64,000 nucleotides of DNA from Clostridium aestuarii (lineage in GTDB: Bacteria; Bacillota; Clostridia; Clostridiales; Clostridiaceae). The DNA lies in NCBI RefSeq assembly GCF_026735135.1, contig NZ_JAPQER010000001.1, forward strand, positions 193,500 to 257,499. The letters run 5' to 3'. Of this stretch, positions 54,945 through 63,947 are shown in pieces. Made by a program: the position numbers and the translations under genes. Each line of letters opens with the position of its first letter. The first letter of the stretch is position 1. The notes under the pieces were generated by a model. That model saw nothing but the letters and a program-made list of their open reading frames with translations. It searched no databases and had not been told where the DNA came from.

Positions 54945-56162
54945 TTAATTTATACTTACTTCATCATCTACAACTTGCCTAGCCATTCCGTCTTTTTTTA
55001 TTTTATACAAACGTCCTTCATCCGATAAATTTGAATAATAAATCCACTCTTCTTTTATTTCAATATTTTTAATAGAATCATCACATATTTTTTGATTATT
55101 AGTACCATCAGTTTTAACTTTATAAATTTTATTATTGTCTTTTAAATTACCATAATAAAACCAGCCATCAGTTACACAGTAATAATTCATATCTCTAACA
55201 AATTTAAATTTATCATTATTGCATGTTGGCATTGTTATTCTTTTATAATTTCTGTTACCTCCAAACCAAACTTTATAAGGAGAATTTTGTCTTCTATCTT
55301 CATCTGTAAAATTAAAATACCTTAATTGAGTTCCTTTATTTGAATCAGCCTCCCATGTTGCATCTAATTGATAATATACACCTTCTATTTTCACCATATT
55401 CCATATATGCGCAATTTCATCTGAATCAACAGTATGACATTCTATCCCAGCCTTATTTAATAAATATTTCATGGCATTTGTATAACCTAAGCATATGGCT
55501 TTTCCTTTAACAATAGCACTATATGCATTAACCTCATCTATAGAACCACCATTATTATCATAGTTATACGAAACATTTTTAGTTATATATCTATATATAG
55601 CTAATTCTTTTTCTAATTCTGAAAAATCTGGTTTGATAATTTCATTTAAAATATAATCTATTTTTTCATTAAAGTTTTTTTTCATTTCTTTAATCTTTGA
55701 TTTATCATATGTGTAAGTTATTTTGAATTTCTTTTTATCATTACTTAGCTGAAAGTTTTTTATATAAAAAAGTTCATAATTAACACGATACCAAATAGCC
55801 TTTGTTAAATTTTTTAATTCATTATCATCTATAGTAAAATTTGAAACATCTACTTCATCTTTTAATTCGTCAATAGAATCATATAACACTTTGTATAATT
55901 CTATATTATTAGGATTGGCATATTCTTTAATATCTTTATCAATTTGGTATTTATCATATTTCACCAAGTTTTCAGAGCGTTTATCTGTATTCTTTAATAA
56001 GCTACTCAAATTATCTTCAATTTTATTTTCAGTACCATTGGAACTTTGTTTATTACTGTTAATATTTTTGTGTTGCTGATTTAGTAAGGAATAAATTGCA
56101 GATACAGAAATTGTTATTACCAATACAATAATTAAGCTTACTTTAATACCTTTATTTTTCAT
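54945..56162 (-). CDS. Membrane-anchored transglutaminase-like protein with DUF5050 tail
   Basis: A 405-residue protein. An N-terminal anchor or signal (residues about 8-28) is followed by a transglutaminase-like core (PF01841): GKAICLGYTNAMKYL carries the cysteine, AHIWNMV the histidine and LDATWEAD the aspartate, so the triad is complete. The last 80 or so residues hold two DUF5050 repeats (WFYYGNLKDNNKIYKVK, WIYYSNLSDEGRLYKIK) like the protein at 51066. It probably works at the cell surface as a cysteine protease or crosslinking enzyme. Confidence 0.88.
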   Translation of the reverse strand: MKNKGIKVSLIIVLVITISVSAIYSLLNQQHKNINSNKQSSNGTENKIEDNLSSLLKNTDKRSENLVKYDKYQIDKDIKEYANPNNIELYKVLYDSIDELKDEVDVSNFTIDDNELKNLTKAIWYRVNYELFYIKNFQLSNDKKKFKITYTYDKSKIKEMKKNFNEKIDYILNEIIKPDFSELEKELAIYRYITKNVSYNYDNNGGSIDEVNAYSAIVKGKAICLGYTNAMKYLLNKAGIECHTVDSDEIAHIWNMVKIEGVYYQLDATWEADSNKGTQLRYFNFTDEDRRQNSPYKVWFGGNRNYKRITMPTCNNDKFKFVRDMNYYCVTDGWFYYGNLKDNNKIYKVKTDGTNNQKICDDSIKNIEIKEEWIYYSNLSDEGRLYKIKKDGMARQVVDDEVSIN

Positions 56163-56448
56163 TAAATTTTCTCCTTTGTATAATATGTTTTAGTACGTAA
56201 AGAACTAGTATAAAAAATATAAACTTATCTATAAAAAAATTTATATTTTTCATTTAAACTTTTTAATTATTCTATTTTCTCCACGAACAACTTATATTCC
56301 TGATTATACTATTAATATTTTTTTATAAGTAACAAAATAGTTAAAATTATTTACAGAATAGTTGCAAAAACAACATAATTAGAATAAAAAATTACTAAGA
56401 ATTTTAATTCCTAAATTTGTAATTTACGTATTTTTATTCATAAAAACA
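56163..56448. other. AT-rich intergenic region with a degenerate hairpin
   Basis: No gene was seen. It contains the promoter region of the transglutaminase-like gene (minus strand). Near 56387-56425 there is a decayed hairpin (ACTAAGAATTTTAATTCC core) that looks like a degraded copy of the 44-bp element at 3967 and 23167. Confidence 0.4.
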
Positions 56449-56486
56449 AAAACTATCAAAATGTATTATTACACCTTGATAGTTTT
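56449..56486. terminator. Terminator, AAAACTATCA-type
   Basis: AAAACTATCAAAATGTA pairs with TACACCTTGATAGTTTT (two mismatches). On the minus strand it is followed by TTTTTG and ends the lysozyme-like gene. It is related to 16923-16961. Confidence 0.82.
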
Positions 56487-56498
56487 ACATATTACTAC

Positions 56499-57452
56499 TT
56501 AAGCAAAATTTTTCTCTAACATATTAAACATATCTTGCTTTTCTTTAGTAAATCTATTGTATACACTTCTTTTTACTTGTTCAGAACTACTTCTAAAGTA
56601 AATATTAACCTTCTTACGTTCATTGTATAAATCATTTATAATATTACGATCATTATTATTTAAATTTAACTTTGAAAATATAGATAATGTTCCTCCTACC
56701 CCGTGCTGAACTACAGTTGACCACAAGCTTTCTTTCAAAGCATTACTTCTTTTATTTACATCAAATCCAAATTTGGATTTTAAATCTAGTGCAGCTTTAT
56801 CATAATAATATTTTTTTACATAATCTTGCTGAACCTTTATAAATTTATCCCTATTAGCCAAAGCTATATTTCTCCATGCAGAATCAAAGTTTTTTCCAAA
56901 ATTACTGCCATCTCTATTCTTTGCCTCTGAAAGTTTCGAATAAAACTCACTATAATTTCCTTTAAGCCAACTTACAAAAGAATTTAACGAACCTGTTTTT
57001 GATGAAAATTGCCATGCACCATAGGACTTTCCACCATAATCACCTGGATTATTGCTTATTAATCCAGGATTCAAATTTGATTCATACTTAGACGCTTTTA
57101 ATCCTAATCTACTTAATTTGTTATTTACTCCATTACTGTAAATATTTAAAGATTCCTGAGAATAACTAGTTCTTCTCATAGCTGAATTAAAATTCCTTAA
57201 AGTTGCAAGAGATGTATCTGCACCAATAGAATTGTCCTCTGTTAAAGCAGTTGATAAAAACTCTGCCATCATTGAACCATTTGTGCTTTCCATCATTTGG
57301 TTTAACATTGTTTCAAAAGCCAAATTCTGCATTTGTTTATTTAAGTTTTTTGTATCATTTTCTACATTTATATTATTATCAATATTATTTTTCATTTGTG
57401 ACATATAATTTTTCAAGTATATATTCTTAATAGCATTTGTAGATAATCCCAT
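56499..57452 (-). CDS. Lysozyme-like protein, no signal peptide
   Basis: A 317-residue protein. The first about 110 residues are polar and helical (LNKQMQNLAFETMLNQMM), somewhat like a rod-binding domain. From about 118 there is a lysozyme/chitosanase-like pattern: KYESNLNPGLISNNPGDYG followed by GKSYGAWQFSS, with a possible catalytic glutamate in KYESNLNPG. It looks like a peptidoglycan hydrolase of the phage-lysin kind, but no signal peptide or membrane segment is visible, so how it would reach the wall is unclear. Catalytic activity is inferred from pattern only. Confidence 0.6.
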   Translation of the reverse strand: MGLSTNAIKNIYLKNYMSQMKNNIDNNINVENDTKNLNKQMQNLAFETMLNQMMESTNGSMMAEFLSTALTEDNSIGADTSLATLRNFNSAMRRTSYSQESLNIYSNGVNNKLSRLGLKASKYESNLNPGLISNNPGDYGGKSYGAWQFSSKTGSLNSFVSWLKGNYSEFYSKLSEAKNRDGSNFGKNFDSAWRNIALANRDKFIKVQQDYVKKYYYDKAALDLKSKFGFDVNKRSNALKESLWSTVVQHGVGGTLSIFSKLNLNNNDRNIINDLYNERKKVNIYFRSSSEQVKRSVYNRFTKEKQDMFNMLEKNFA

Positions 57453-57543
57453 AAATTTTTCCTCACTTCATATAAAAATTTCACTAGTATTGTTATCGTG
57501 TAATAAAAATATTAATTTATAGGAATAAATTAACTACTGCTAA

Positions 57544-57574
57544 AAAGGTACTCCGATATTATCGAAGTACCTTT
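57544..57574. terminator. Terminator of the export operon
   Basis: On the minus strand AAAGGTACTTCGAT pairs with ATCGGAGTACCTTT (one G-U) and ends in TTTTT, eleven bases after the last gene of the operon. Confidence 0.9.
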
Positions 57575-57584
57575 AACAATAGTT

Positions 57585-58739
57585 CTAACGAACTACCTTT
57601 GTATAATTTTTGAAATTTTCCTCTGCTATGTAGTAATTAAGCTTTGCCTTATTATATTCACATACAGCCATTAATTTATTTTCTTCAGCTGCATCACATT
57701 GCACTTGTGTACTTAATCCTACTTTTAACTTGGCTTTTTCAGTTTCTAATAATGTATTTGCTTTATCACAATCTAATTTTCTAGCTTCAATATCATTTTC
57801 TAAATTTAATATTCCATTATAATCCATTCTTATTTTAGCTTCTATGTTTCTCTTTTCATCTTCCATTTTATATCCTAATTCGATAATCTCATCCTCTAAA
57901 TCTTCTTCTTTATTTTTATAATCCTGTGATGGTTTTAAAGCATTTTCTATCTCTGATTTATGGTTATCTACATAATCTTTTACGACATCTTTTTGCTTTA
58001 TATCTATCTTTTGTTTTTCATTCATTGATTTTATAGTATGATACTTTATCAACATATTTTCAATAATATCATCTAATTTATCAACTTTAAAAACCTCATA
58101 AGGAATATCTGCTTTTTTAAGATTTAAAACTTCATTTACTTGCTTTCCTGTTGTCATGTTCAATTTTATTCTAATTTCCTCTTCATCATTTTTAAACTGT
58201 TGAAGCTTTATCTTAGCATCTGTTAACTTTGTTTCATCCTCAATTAAGGAAACCTGTGCTTGTGTTCCATATTTAATTTGTTGTTTTTTATTCTCTAAAA
58301 CTTGAGTTAATCTTTCTATTTTTTTCTCTTGAATCTCTATCATTTCATTTTGAAGCATTATATTATAATAGGCTTCAGTAGCTTTAAGCACCACTTCATC
58401 TTGTTTTTGAGCACGTTCCCATTCAAGTTCATTAATTTCCCAATCTCTCTTAAATGGATAAACATAACGTCTCATTTCTTCATCATAAGCTTTTTTATCC
58501 TTATCAACATACTCATCATCATTATCATCATCTAAAGCCTCATGGTACCATCTATCTTTTACCTTTATCTTTTTTTCAAAAAGATTTAATTCTGAATTGT
58601 TTCCAGTAGTAAATCTAATTATATCATTTAAATCAACTTGTGAATTTTTAGAAACTGATCCCCATGCTGAACTAGAACCTATCCCTAAAACTCCAATTAA
58701 TGCCATTGCTAAAGTTGCTGTTTTCATTTTCTTATTCAT
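57585..58739 (-). CDS. TolC-family protein, second copy
   Basis: A 384-residue protein with a signal peptide (MNKKMKTATLAMALIGVLG) and a mostly helical, coiled-coil body with a repeat-like pattern (KVGLSTQVQCDAAEENKL) seen in the outer-membrane-efflux-protein family (PF02321). In Gram-negative bacteria such proteins form outer-membrane ducts. Here an outer membrane should be absent, so it may be a wall-associated or extracellular helical tube. It is the last gene of the operon, 18 bp after its relative. Confidence 0.8.
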   Translation of the reverse strand: MNKKMKTATLAMALIGVLGIGSSSAWGSVSKNSQVDLNDIIRFTTGNNSELNLFEKKIKVKDRWYHEALDDDNDDEYVDKDKKAYDEEMRRYVYPFKRDWEINELEWERAQKQDEVVLKATEAYYNIMLQNEMIEIQEKKIERLTQVLENKKQQIKYGTQAQVSLIEDETKLTDAKIKLQQFKNDEEEIRIKLNMTTGKQVNEVLNLKKADIPYEVFKVDKLDDIIENMLIKYHTIKSMNEKQKIDIKQKDVVKDYVDNHKSEIENALKPSQDYKNKEEDLEDEIIELGYKMEDEKRNIEAKIRMDYNGILNLENDIEARKLDCDKANTLLETEKAKLKVGLSTQVQCDAAEENKLMAVCEYNKAKLNYYIAEENFKNYTKVVR

Positions 58740-58757
58740 AGTAACTACTCCTTTCTT

Positions 58758-60263
58758 CTAATAATTAGGTCCTATTTTACTAGCTTTTTCAAGTTTATAT
58801 AGTGCTAATTTGTAATTTCTCACAGCAGTATTATAATCCATTTGGGATTTATTCAATCCAAGTTCCGCATCTAACGTCAACGATATTGTACCCATTCCAG
58901 TTTCATATGCTTTATTAGCTGAATCTAACTGCTGATTTGATTTTTTCACATTTTGAGTAGCCAATTCTATTTCTTTTCTCTTATGAATAACATCTAAATA
59001 AGCGTTTTGTATATTTTGTTCTATATTTTTTTTAGCTTCAGATAATGCCACTTCTGATTCATCTATTGTTTTTTCAGCATTCATCCACTCATATTCATCA
59101 TCATCAAAATAATCCTCTAACTTTTCCTTAGTTCTTTTTGCTTCTCTTAAATTTATATCAGCCTCAAAAATTTCAAACCTATCTTTTAAAGCACTTTGTA
59201 AATAGACTTTATATATTTTAGGCTCTTTAATACTCTTGTTTAATGCATCCGCAAGTTCTACTTTTCGTCTTTGACTTACTCCAATAGCACTTTTAAACTG
59301 AACCTTACCATTTTCTATATCTCTTCCTAAATTATCTACATCCAATTTTATTTTATCAATTTCAATTTTAGTTATCTTTCTTTCAACCTCAGAAGACGTA
59401 CCATTTTTACAGCTTGTAACTAAATCTTCATATTTATCTAGAGCTCTTTTATACAACTGACTCTTTAAATTATATCCTTCTTGAGCATAAAGAAGCTTAT
59501 CATATGCTTCCTTTACCTTAACATCTACCATTTCATTAGCAGCTTCCTGCTTCTTAATTGTTTTTTCAATCATGCACTGAACAGCATACCAAGGTATTTC
59601 CTTCGGCATAATAAATTTCTCATACTCCTCTTTGCTTGATAAATACTTTGGCTTTCCATCATTATCTGCCAATCCAACACTTATTACCTTTGCTTTAGCA
59701 GCTTCAAATTCTTCTTCCTTAGATTTAAGTTCTTCATATTTTTTTCTCATATAATCTATATTTACACCTAATAGCGCAAGTTTTGCATCTAGACCAGCTT
59801 TCATAGCTTCTGCTTCAGCAATTTTAGTTTTTATTTTTTCTATAGTTTTAGCATTTTCTTCATTATCAGGAATAGATTTTAATTTTTCTTTTAATTTTTT
59901 AATACCATCTTCAATTTCACTATATCCTTTTACAGTATCACTTAATTGTTTCTTTTGTGCTTTAAACTCATCACTATTGATTTTTTTATATGCTTCTTTA
60001 TAGTCTTCAAAATCATCTTTAGCTTGAGCAGCTTCTCTACTCAAATCCTTATATTTTTTAAATTTTCTATTTAAAGTGTTTAATCCAGTTTTTAATCTTT
60101 TCAAATCAGTATTGCTGTTTCGTGAAAATGTTACAGCCTCTTCTTTTGACAGCCTTAATACACCCGTTGAAGGAGCAGCACTTGCTGAAAGTACCATTCC
60201 TCCTAAAAAGATGGATGCAAAGCACAACGATAATGTTTTTAATATAATTTTTTTATTTCTCAT
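58758..60263 (-). CDS. TolC-family protein, first copy
   Basis: A 501-residue protein with a signal peptide cleaved near SASAA and long coiled-coil helices. The C-terminal TolC-like repeat (NKAYETGMGTISLTLDAEL, followed by NYKLALYKLEKASKIG) is clear (PF02321-like). It is longer than the second copy because of an extra coiled-coil insert around 80-190. It is encoded 27 bp after the second ABC-2 permease. Role in a tripartite exporter is inferred from context. Confidence 0.82.
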   Translation of the reverse strand: MRNKKIILKTLSLCFASIFLGGMVLSASAAPSTGVLRLSKEEAVTFSRNSNTDLKRLKTGLNTLNRKFKKYKDLSREAAQAKDDFEDYKEAYKKINSDEFKAQKKQLSDTVKGYSEIEDGIKKLKEKLKSIPDNEENAKTIEKIKTKIAEAEAMKAGLDAKLALLGVNIDYMRKKYEELKSKEEEFEAAKAKVISVGLADNDGKPKYLSSKEEYEKFIMPKEIPWYAVQCMIEKTIKKQEAANEMVDVKVKEAYDKLLYAQEGYNLKSQLYKRALDKYEDLVTSCKNGTSSEVERKITKIEIDKIKLDVDNLGRDIENGKVQFKSAIGVSQRRKVELADALNKSIKEPKIYKVYLQSALKDRFEIFEADINLREAKRTKEKLEDYFDDDEYEWMNAEKTIDESEVALSEAKKNIEQNIQNAYLDVIHKRKEIELATQNVKKSNQQLDSANKAYETGMGTISLTLDAELGLNKSQMDYNTAVRNYKLALYKLEKASKIGPNY

Positions 60264-60290
60264 AGCTCCCCATCCTTTAAAATATTTTAA

Positions 60291-61484
60291 CTATGCACTC
60301 ACTTCCGCTGCTTTAGCTTTATTTAACTTTTTATTTTGTAGAAATTTATCTAAGGCAATTCTAAGTATATATAACCCAACTCCTAATGGAAGCCATACTG
60401 CAGTATAACGCAATCCCATATTAACATATGGAAGTATTGCCTCAAAATTAGCACCTTTCATATTTATATTTCTCAGTGGATTAATAAAACTTCCTAAAGG
60501 CCAAATCATATTAACTATATTGTATAAACCCTTTGGCATCATAAAATCTGGCCACACATATCCACAAGTAAGAATTGCTGGTACAGATAAAAATAAGCAA
60601 ATCTGTACACATGGAAGTACTTCTTTAAATATTGCAGCAAAAACAAAACAAACTGCAATTAAATTCAAAATAAATATTAACAATAATATACAATCATATA
60701 ATACTATTCCTCTAATCGGTAGATTAAAATACTTGCCAACTATATAAAAACAAATAGCAAATTGTATAATAGTACAAACTGATACAAATAAAATCCTTCC
60801 AATAACTTTTCCTAAGTGCTTCAAACCATCCTTTGATTTAAATTTTATATTCATTAATTTTTTCTTATCTTCTATTAACATTGGTGCAAGAACTTCTAGA
60901 AATGTTTGCTGTATCATTACCCCTATAATCCCAAACATTAAATATTTCATATAACTAATTTGAGGATCATATATTACACGCTGAACAAAAGACATAGAAG
61001 TAATTGTTTTTTTAGCACTATATAGATTCATTCCTTTTGCTTCTAATACCTTCATCTGAACTCCTGCATTAAGTGTATTTAATATTTCACTTCCATAAGC
61101 AAAAGCATTATTTCCAATAACAAGATTAGTCTGATCCACTATAAACAATGTCTTAGGAGCATTCATTTCCTTCATATTCTTCTGAAAATCTTTTGGTATT
61201 ACAAGTCCAGCATATGCCTTTTTTCTCTTTATCAATTCCTTAAGCTCATTTTCTGAATCCACATATTTTACAATTTTAAAGCCTTCACTTTCATCAAATT
61301 GCTTTATAATACTCCTTGATATACTGGAATTATCCTGATCAACAATAACCGTAGGTATTTGTTCTACAAAAGTCTTACTATACACAGTTCCAAAAACAAA
61401 TGTGAAAAATATAGGCACAGCAAGTAATATGATTAAATTTTTTAACCAAACTACGGTCATTTTAAGAATTTCTTTTTTACTCAT
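60291..61484 (-). CDS. ABC-2 type permease, second
   Basis: A 397-residue membrane protein: one N-terminal membrane helix, a large outside domain (about 45-165, with VIVDQDNSSISRSI typical of this group), then five membrane segments in the C-terminal half. It belongs to the ABC-2/YhgE-YbhR-like permeases (PF12698). It starts two bases after the first permease stop and likely pairs with it. No ATPase for the pair is in the window. Confidence 0.85.
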   Translation of the reverse strand: MSKKEILKMTVVWLKNLIILLAVPIFFTFVFGTVYSKTFVEQIPTVIVDQDNSSISRSIIKQFDESEGFKIVKYVDSENELKELIKRKKAYAGLVIPKDFQKNMKEMNAPKTLFIVDQTNLVIGNNAFAYGSEILNTLNAGVQMKVLEAKGMNLYSAKKTITSMSFVQRVIYDPQISYMKYLMFGIIGVMIQQTFLEVLAPMLIEDKKKLMNIKFKSKDGLKHLGKVIGRILFVSVCTIIQFAICFYIVGKYFNLPIRGIVLYDCILLLIFILNLIAVCFVFAAIFKEVLPCVQICLFLSVPAILTCGYVWPDFMMPKGLYNIVNMIWPLGSFINPLRNINMKGANFEAILPYVNMGLRYTAVWLPLGVGLYILRIALDKFLQNKKLNKAKAAEVSA

Positions 61485-61486
61485 AT

Positions 61487-62668
61487 CTATGCCACCACCT
61501 CTATATTATCTTTATGTTGTCTTTTATCCCTCAACTTTTTCCATGCAATTTTTATAATTTTTTTCATAAAAAATACCACAAATGAAATCATCCATATATA
61601 GATAACAAATCGCGCTAGCCAGTTCATATCTTTTGCAACATAACTAATATCAATAGCTTTCATACTTAAATCCCTCAATGGTTCAGCATAATGAACATAT
61701 GGAAGAAACTCTCCTATTTGTTCAAACAATTTTGGCATAGCCATTAATGGAAATGTAAAACCTCCCAAAATACTAGAAGGAAGTACTGATATTGCAGCCA
61801 TTTGAGTAGCGAATAATTTACTTGGTATAATTAATCTAACTAACATTCCCAAACTAACCATACCAATAGAATAAATTAATGTCAGCTTCAATCCAGCTTC
61901 TACAGAACCCCTATAAGGAACTCCAAAATAATGAAATTGAACCCATATAGTAGTTATAATTGATACTGCTCCTAAAACACCCCAGAACAATGCTTTAAGC
62001 ATATATAATATAAAGTATTTTTCCTTTTCACGTACACAATCTGCTCCTATCATAACTAACCCTACCTGAAGAATTGTTATCAACATACCTGGTATAAGGA
62101 AATTCACATAATTTCTAGTAGGATTATTAAGAAGTCTATATGTGAAATACATAGGCATTACCTTTTTAATTGATTCATTTGGAAGTATATTTAGCTTACC
62201 TTCCATAACTTTTTGTAAATACCCAGTTTTAATAGTTAATAATATTTCTGTCATTCTAGCTTTAGCCGCACTAGTAACAGACATTTGAGATCCATCATAA
62301 AACACAAGTATTTTTGGTCCTTTTCCCTCTACTAAATCCTTGGAAAATGAAGAAGGAATAATCACACCTACCATAGCCTTTCCCTGTTCTATAAACTCTT
62401 GTATATCGCTATCCTTTCGTGAACAACTAACTATATCAAAAATTTCATTACTTCTTATTTCTTCTGTAATCATTCTGCTAAATGAAGATTCATCTCTATC
62501 TACTACAATAGTAGGTATATTTAAAATTTGCTTAGCTTGCATATTATAACCAAATAAAAAACTTGAAGAAATAGGAATAACAAACAGCATTAGAAATATC
62601 ATTAAAGTCTTCTTTAAAACAGCTATCCAATCTCTTGGAGTTATCCAAGCCTTTATTTTTTCTTTCAT
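61487..62668 (-). CDS. ABC-2 type permease, first
   Basis: A 393-residue ABC-2/YbhR-like permease with the same layout as the next gene product: N-terminal helix, an extracellular domain (VVDRDESSFSRMI) and five C-terminal membrane segments. It starts two bases after the HlyD-like gene. The two permeases probably form a heterodimer that hands substrate to the adaptor and TolC-like proteins. Confidence 0.85.
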   Translation of the reverse strand: MKEKIKAWITPRDWIAVLKKTLMIFLMLFVIPISSSFLFGYNMQAKQILNIPTIVVDRDESSFSRMITEEIRSNEIFDIVSCSRKDSDIQEFIEQGKAMVGVIIPSSFSKDLVEGKGPKILVFYDGSQMSVTSAAKARMTEILLTIKTGYLQKVMEGKLNILPNESIKKVMPMYFTYRLLNNPTRNYVNFLIPGMLITILQVGLVMIGADCVREKEKYFILYMLKALFWGVLGAVSIITTIWVQFHYFGVPYRGSVEAGLKLTLIYSIGMVSLGMLVRLIIPSKLFATQMAAISVLPSSILGGFTFPLMAMPKLFEQIGEFLPYVHYAEPLRDLSMKAIDISYVAKDMNWLARFVIYIWMISFVVFFMKKIIKIAWKKLRDKRQHKDNIEVVA

Positions 62669-62670
62669 AA

Positions 62671-63903
62671 CTATTTCCCAGCTTTCTTAACGTCTTGTTT
62701 AGTCTGTTCTTCAGTTTTTTGTTTAGTATCTTCTTTAACTTCTCCTTTAGCATCGGATTTATTTTCCTGGTTAATTTCTTCTTTTTTAGAATCTTCCTTC
62801 TTAGCATCTTCTTTATTACCAAAATCAACTAACGCTGTCATTCCAGGATATAATTCTTTGTCCATTTTAGAGAATTTTATTTTAACCCCATAAGATAAAA
62901 TATCATATTGACCATTATCATTTGTTGCTCTCTTAGTTGCAAAATCAGGTTTTTTATTAACTCTTACAATTTCTCCTTCAAAGCTTTCATCTTTATAAGC
63001 AAGTAATTTAACATTAACCTTTTTACCTACAGAAACCATAGAAAGCTCTGTTTCTGGAACCTTAACTTCAAGCCACAAATTACTTGTTTTTGAAATTGTA
63101 ATTAAAGGCATTCCTGTAGAAACAAGTTCTCCTACCTTTGGATTAACTGTAGTAACAACTCCATCTGTTGGCGCAGTAATCACTGAATCAGCAATATATG
63201 TGGAAACCTCTTTTGAAGCTGCTTGTGCTTGAAGCACTTGTCCTTTTGCAGCTTGAATCATCGAATCAGCTTTAGAAACCAAAGCTTTTGCTGCAAGCTT
63301 ATCCTCTTCTCTAGCACCATTTAATGCTTCATCATATGTTTGTTTAGCTATTTCCACCTTCATAGCAACTTCCTTTAATTTTGTTGAAGCTTCCTCGTCC
63401 TGTTGCTGTGTAGCTATTCCTTGCTCATATAAAGCATGTACTCTTTCATAAGAATCCTTAGCAAATTTATGCGCTTCCTGTACAAAATCATATGCTGCTT
63501 TTGCTTTTGCTATAACTTCCGCTTTAGCACCATTTTCTGCTTTTTCTGATTGTGCCATAGCTGCATTTTTAGCTGCTTCTGCTGCCTTCATCTGTCCTGT
63601 TGCTGCCGCTGCAGCTGCATCTGCTTGAGCTTTTTTAGCTAGCATTGCATCGTTTGCTATACGAATTAATACATCACCCTTTTTAACTTTATCTCCTTCT
63701 GATACTTTAACCTCTATTATATTACCTGGAACTTTTGTATTAATAGTAGTTTCATCAGTTTCTACTTGTCCTTGTACAACAAGGTTTTGATCTTTAGATT
63801 GTATTAAGTTGTCTCCTGTTACACTTAATGAAGAAACACCACACCCTGTAAAAGTAGTGGAAATAATCATTGCAGAAATAATAGCTTTGTTTACGCTTTT
63901 CAT
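62671..63903 (-). CDS. HlyD/RND-type periplasmic adaptor lipoprotein
   Basis: A 410-residue membrane-fusion protein. The signal peptide ends in a lipobox (TFTGC), so it is a lipoprotein. A lipoyl/barrel-sandwich half-motif (VKVSEGDKVKKGDVLIRI) is followed by a long alanine-rich coiled coil (about 85-215), the second lipoyl half (APTDGVVTTVNPKVGELVS) and a beta-barrel domain. The last about 45 residues are a lysine- and glutamate-rich tail. It is the first gene of the five-gene export operon with a GGGAGG site. Confidence 0.9.
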   Translation of the reverse strand: MKSVNKAIISAMIISTTFTGCGVSSLSVTGDNLIQSKDQNLVVQGQVETDETTINTKVPGNIIEVKVSEGDKVKKGDVLIRIANDAMLAKKAQADAAAAAATGQMKAAEAAKNAAMAQSEKAENGAKAEVIAKAKAAYDFVQEAHKFAKDSYERVHALYEQGIATQQQDEEASTKLKEVAMKVEIAKQTYDEALNGAREEDKLAAKALVSKADSMIQAAKGQVLQAQAASKEVSTYIADSVITAPTDGVVTTVNPKVGELVSTGMPLITISKTSNLWLEVKVPETELSMVSVGKKVNVKLLAYKDESFEGEIVRVNKKPDFATKRATNDNGQYDILSYGVKIKFSKMDKELYPGMTALVDFGNKEDAKKEDSKKEEINQENKSDAKGEVKEDTKQKTEEQTKQDVKKAGK

Positions 63904-63947
63904 ATGTAAGATCCTCCCTGTAATTAATTCATTATAATATTTTATTT

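Noticed and set aside
57585..60263. Evidence that the organism is a diderm
   Set aside because: The TolC-family proteins alone are not enough; no LPS, Bam or Lpt genes are present, and everything else is typical of monoderm clostridia.
62544..62828. A lysine-rich 94-codon minus-strand frame overlapping the adaptor and permease genes
   Set aside because: It arises from the K/E-rich tail of the HlyD-like gene read in another frame.
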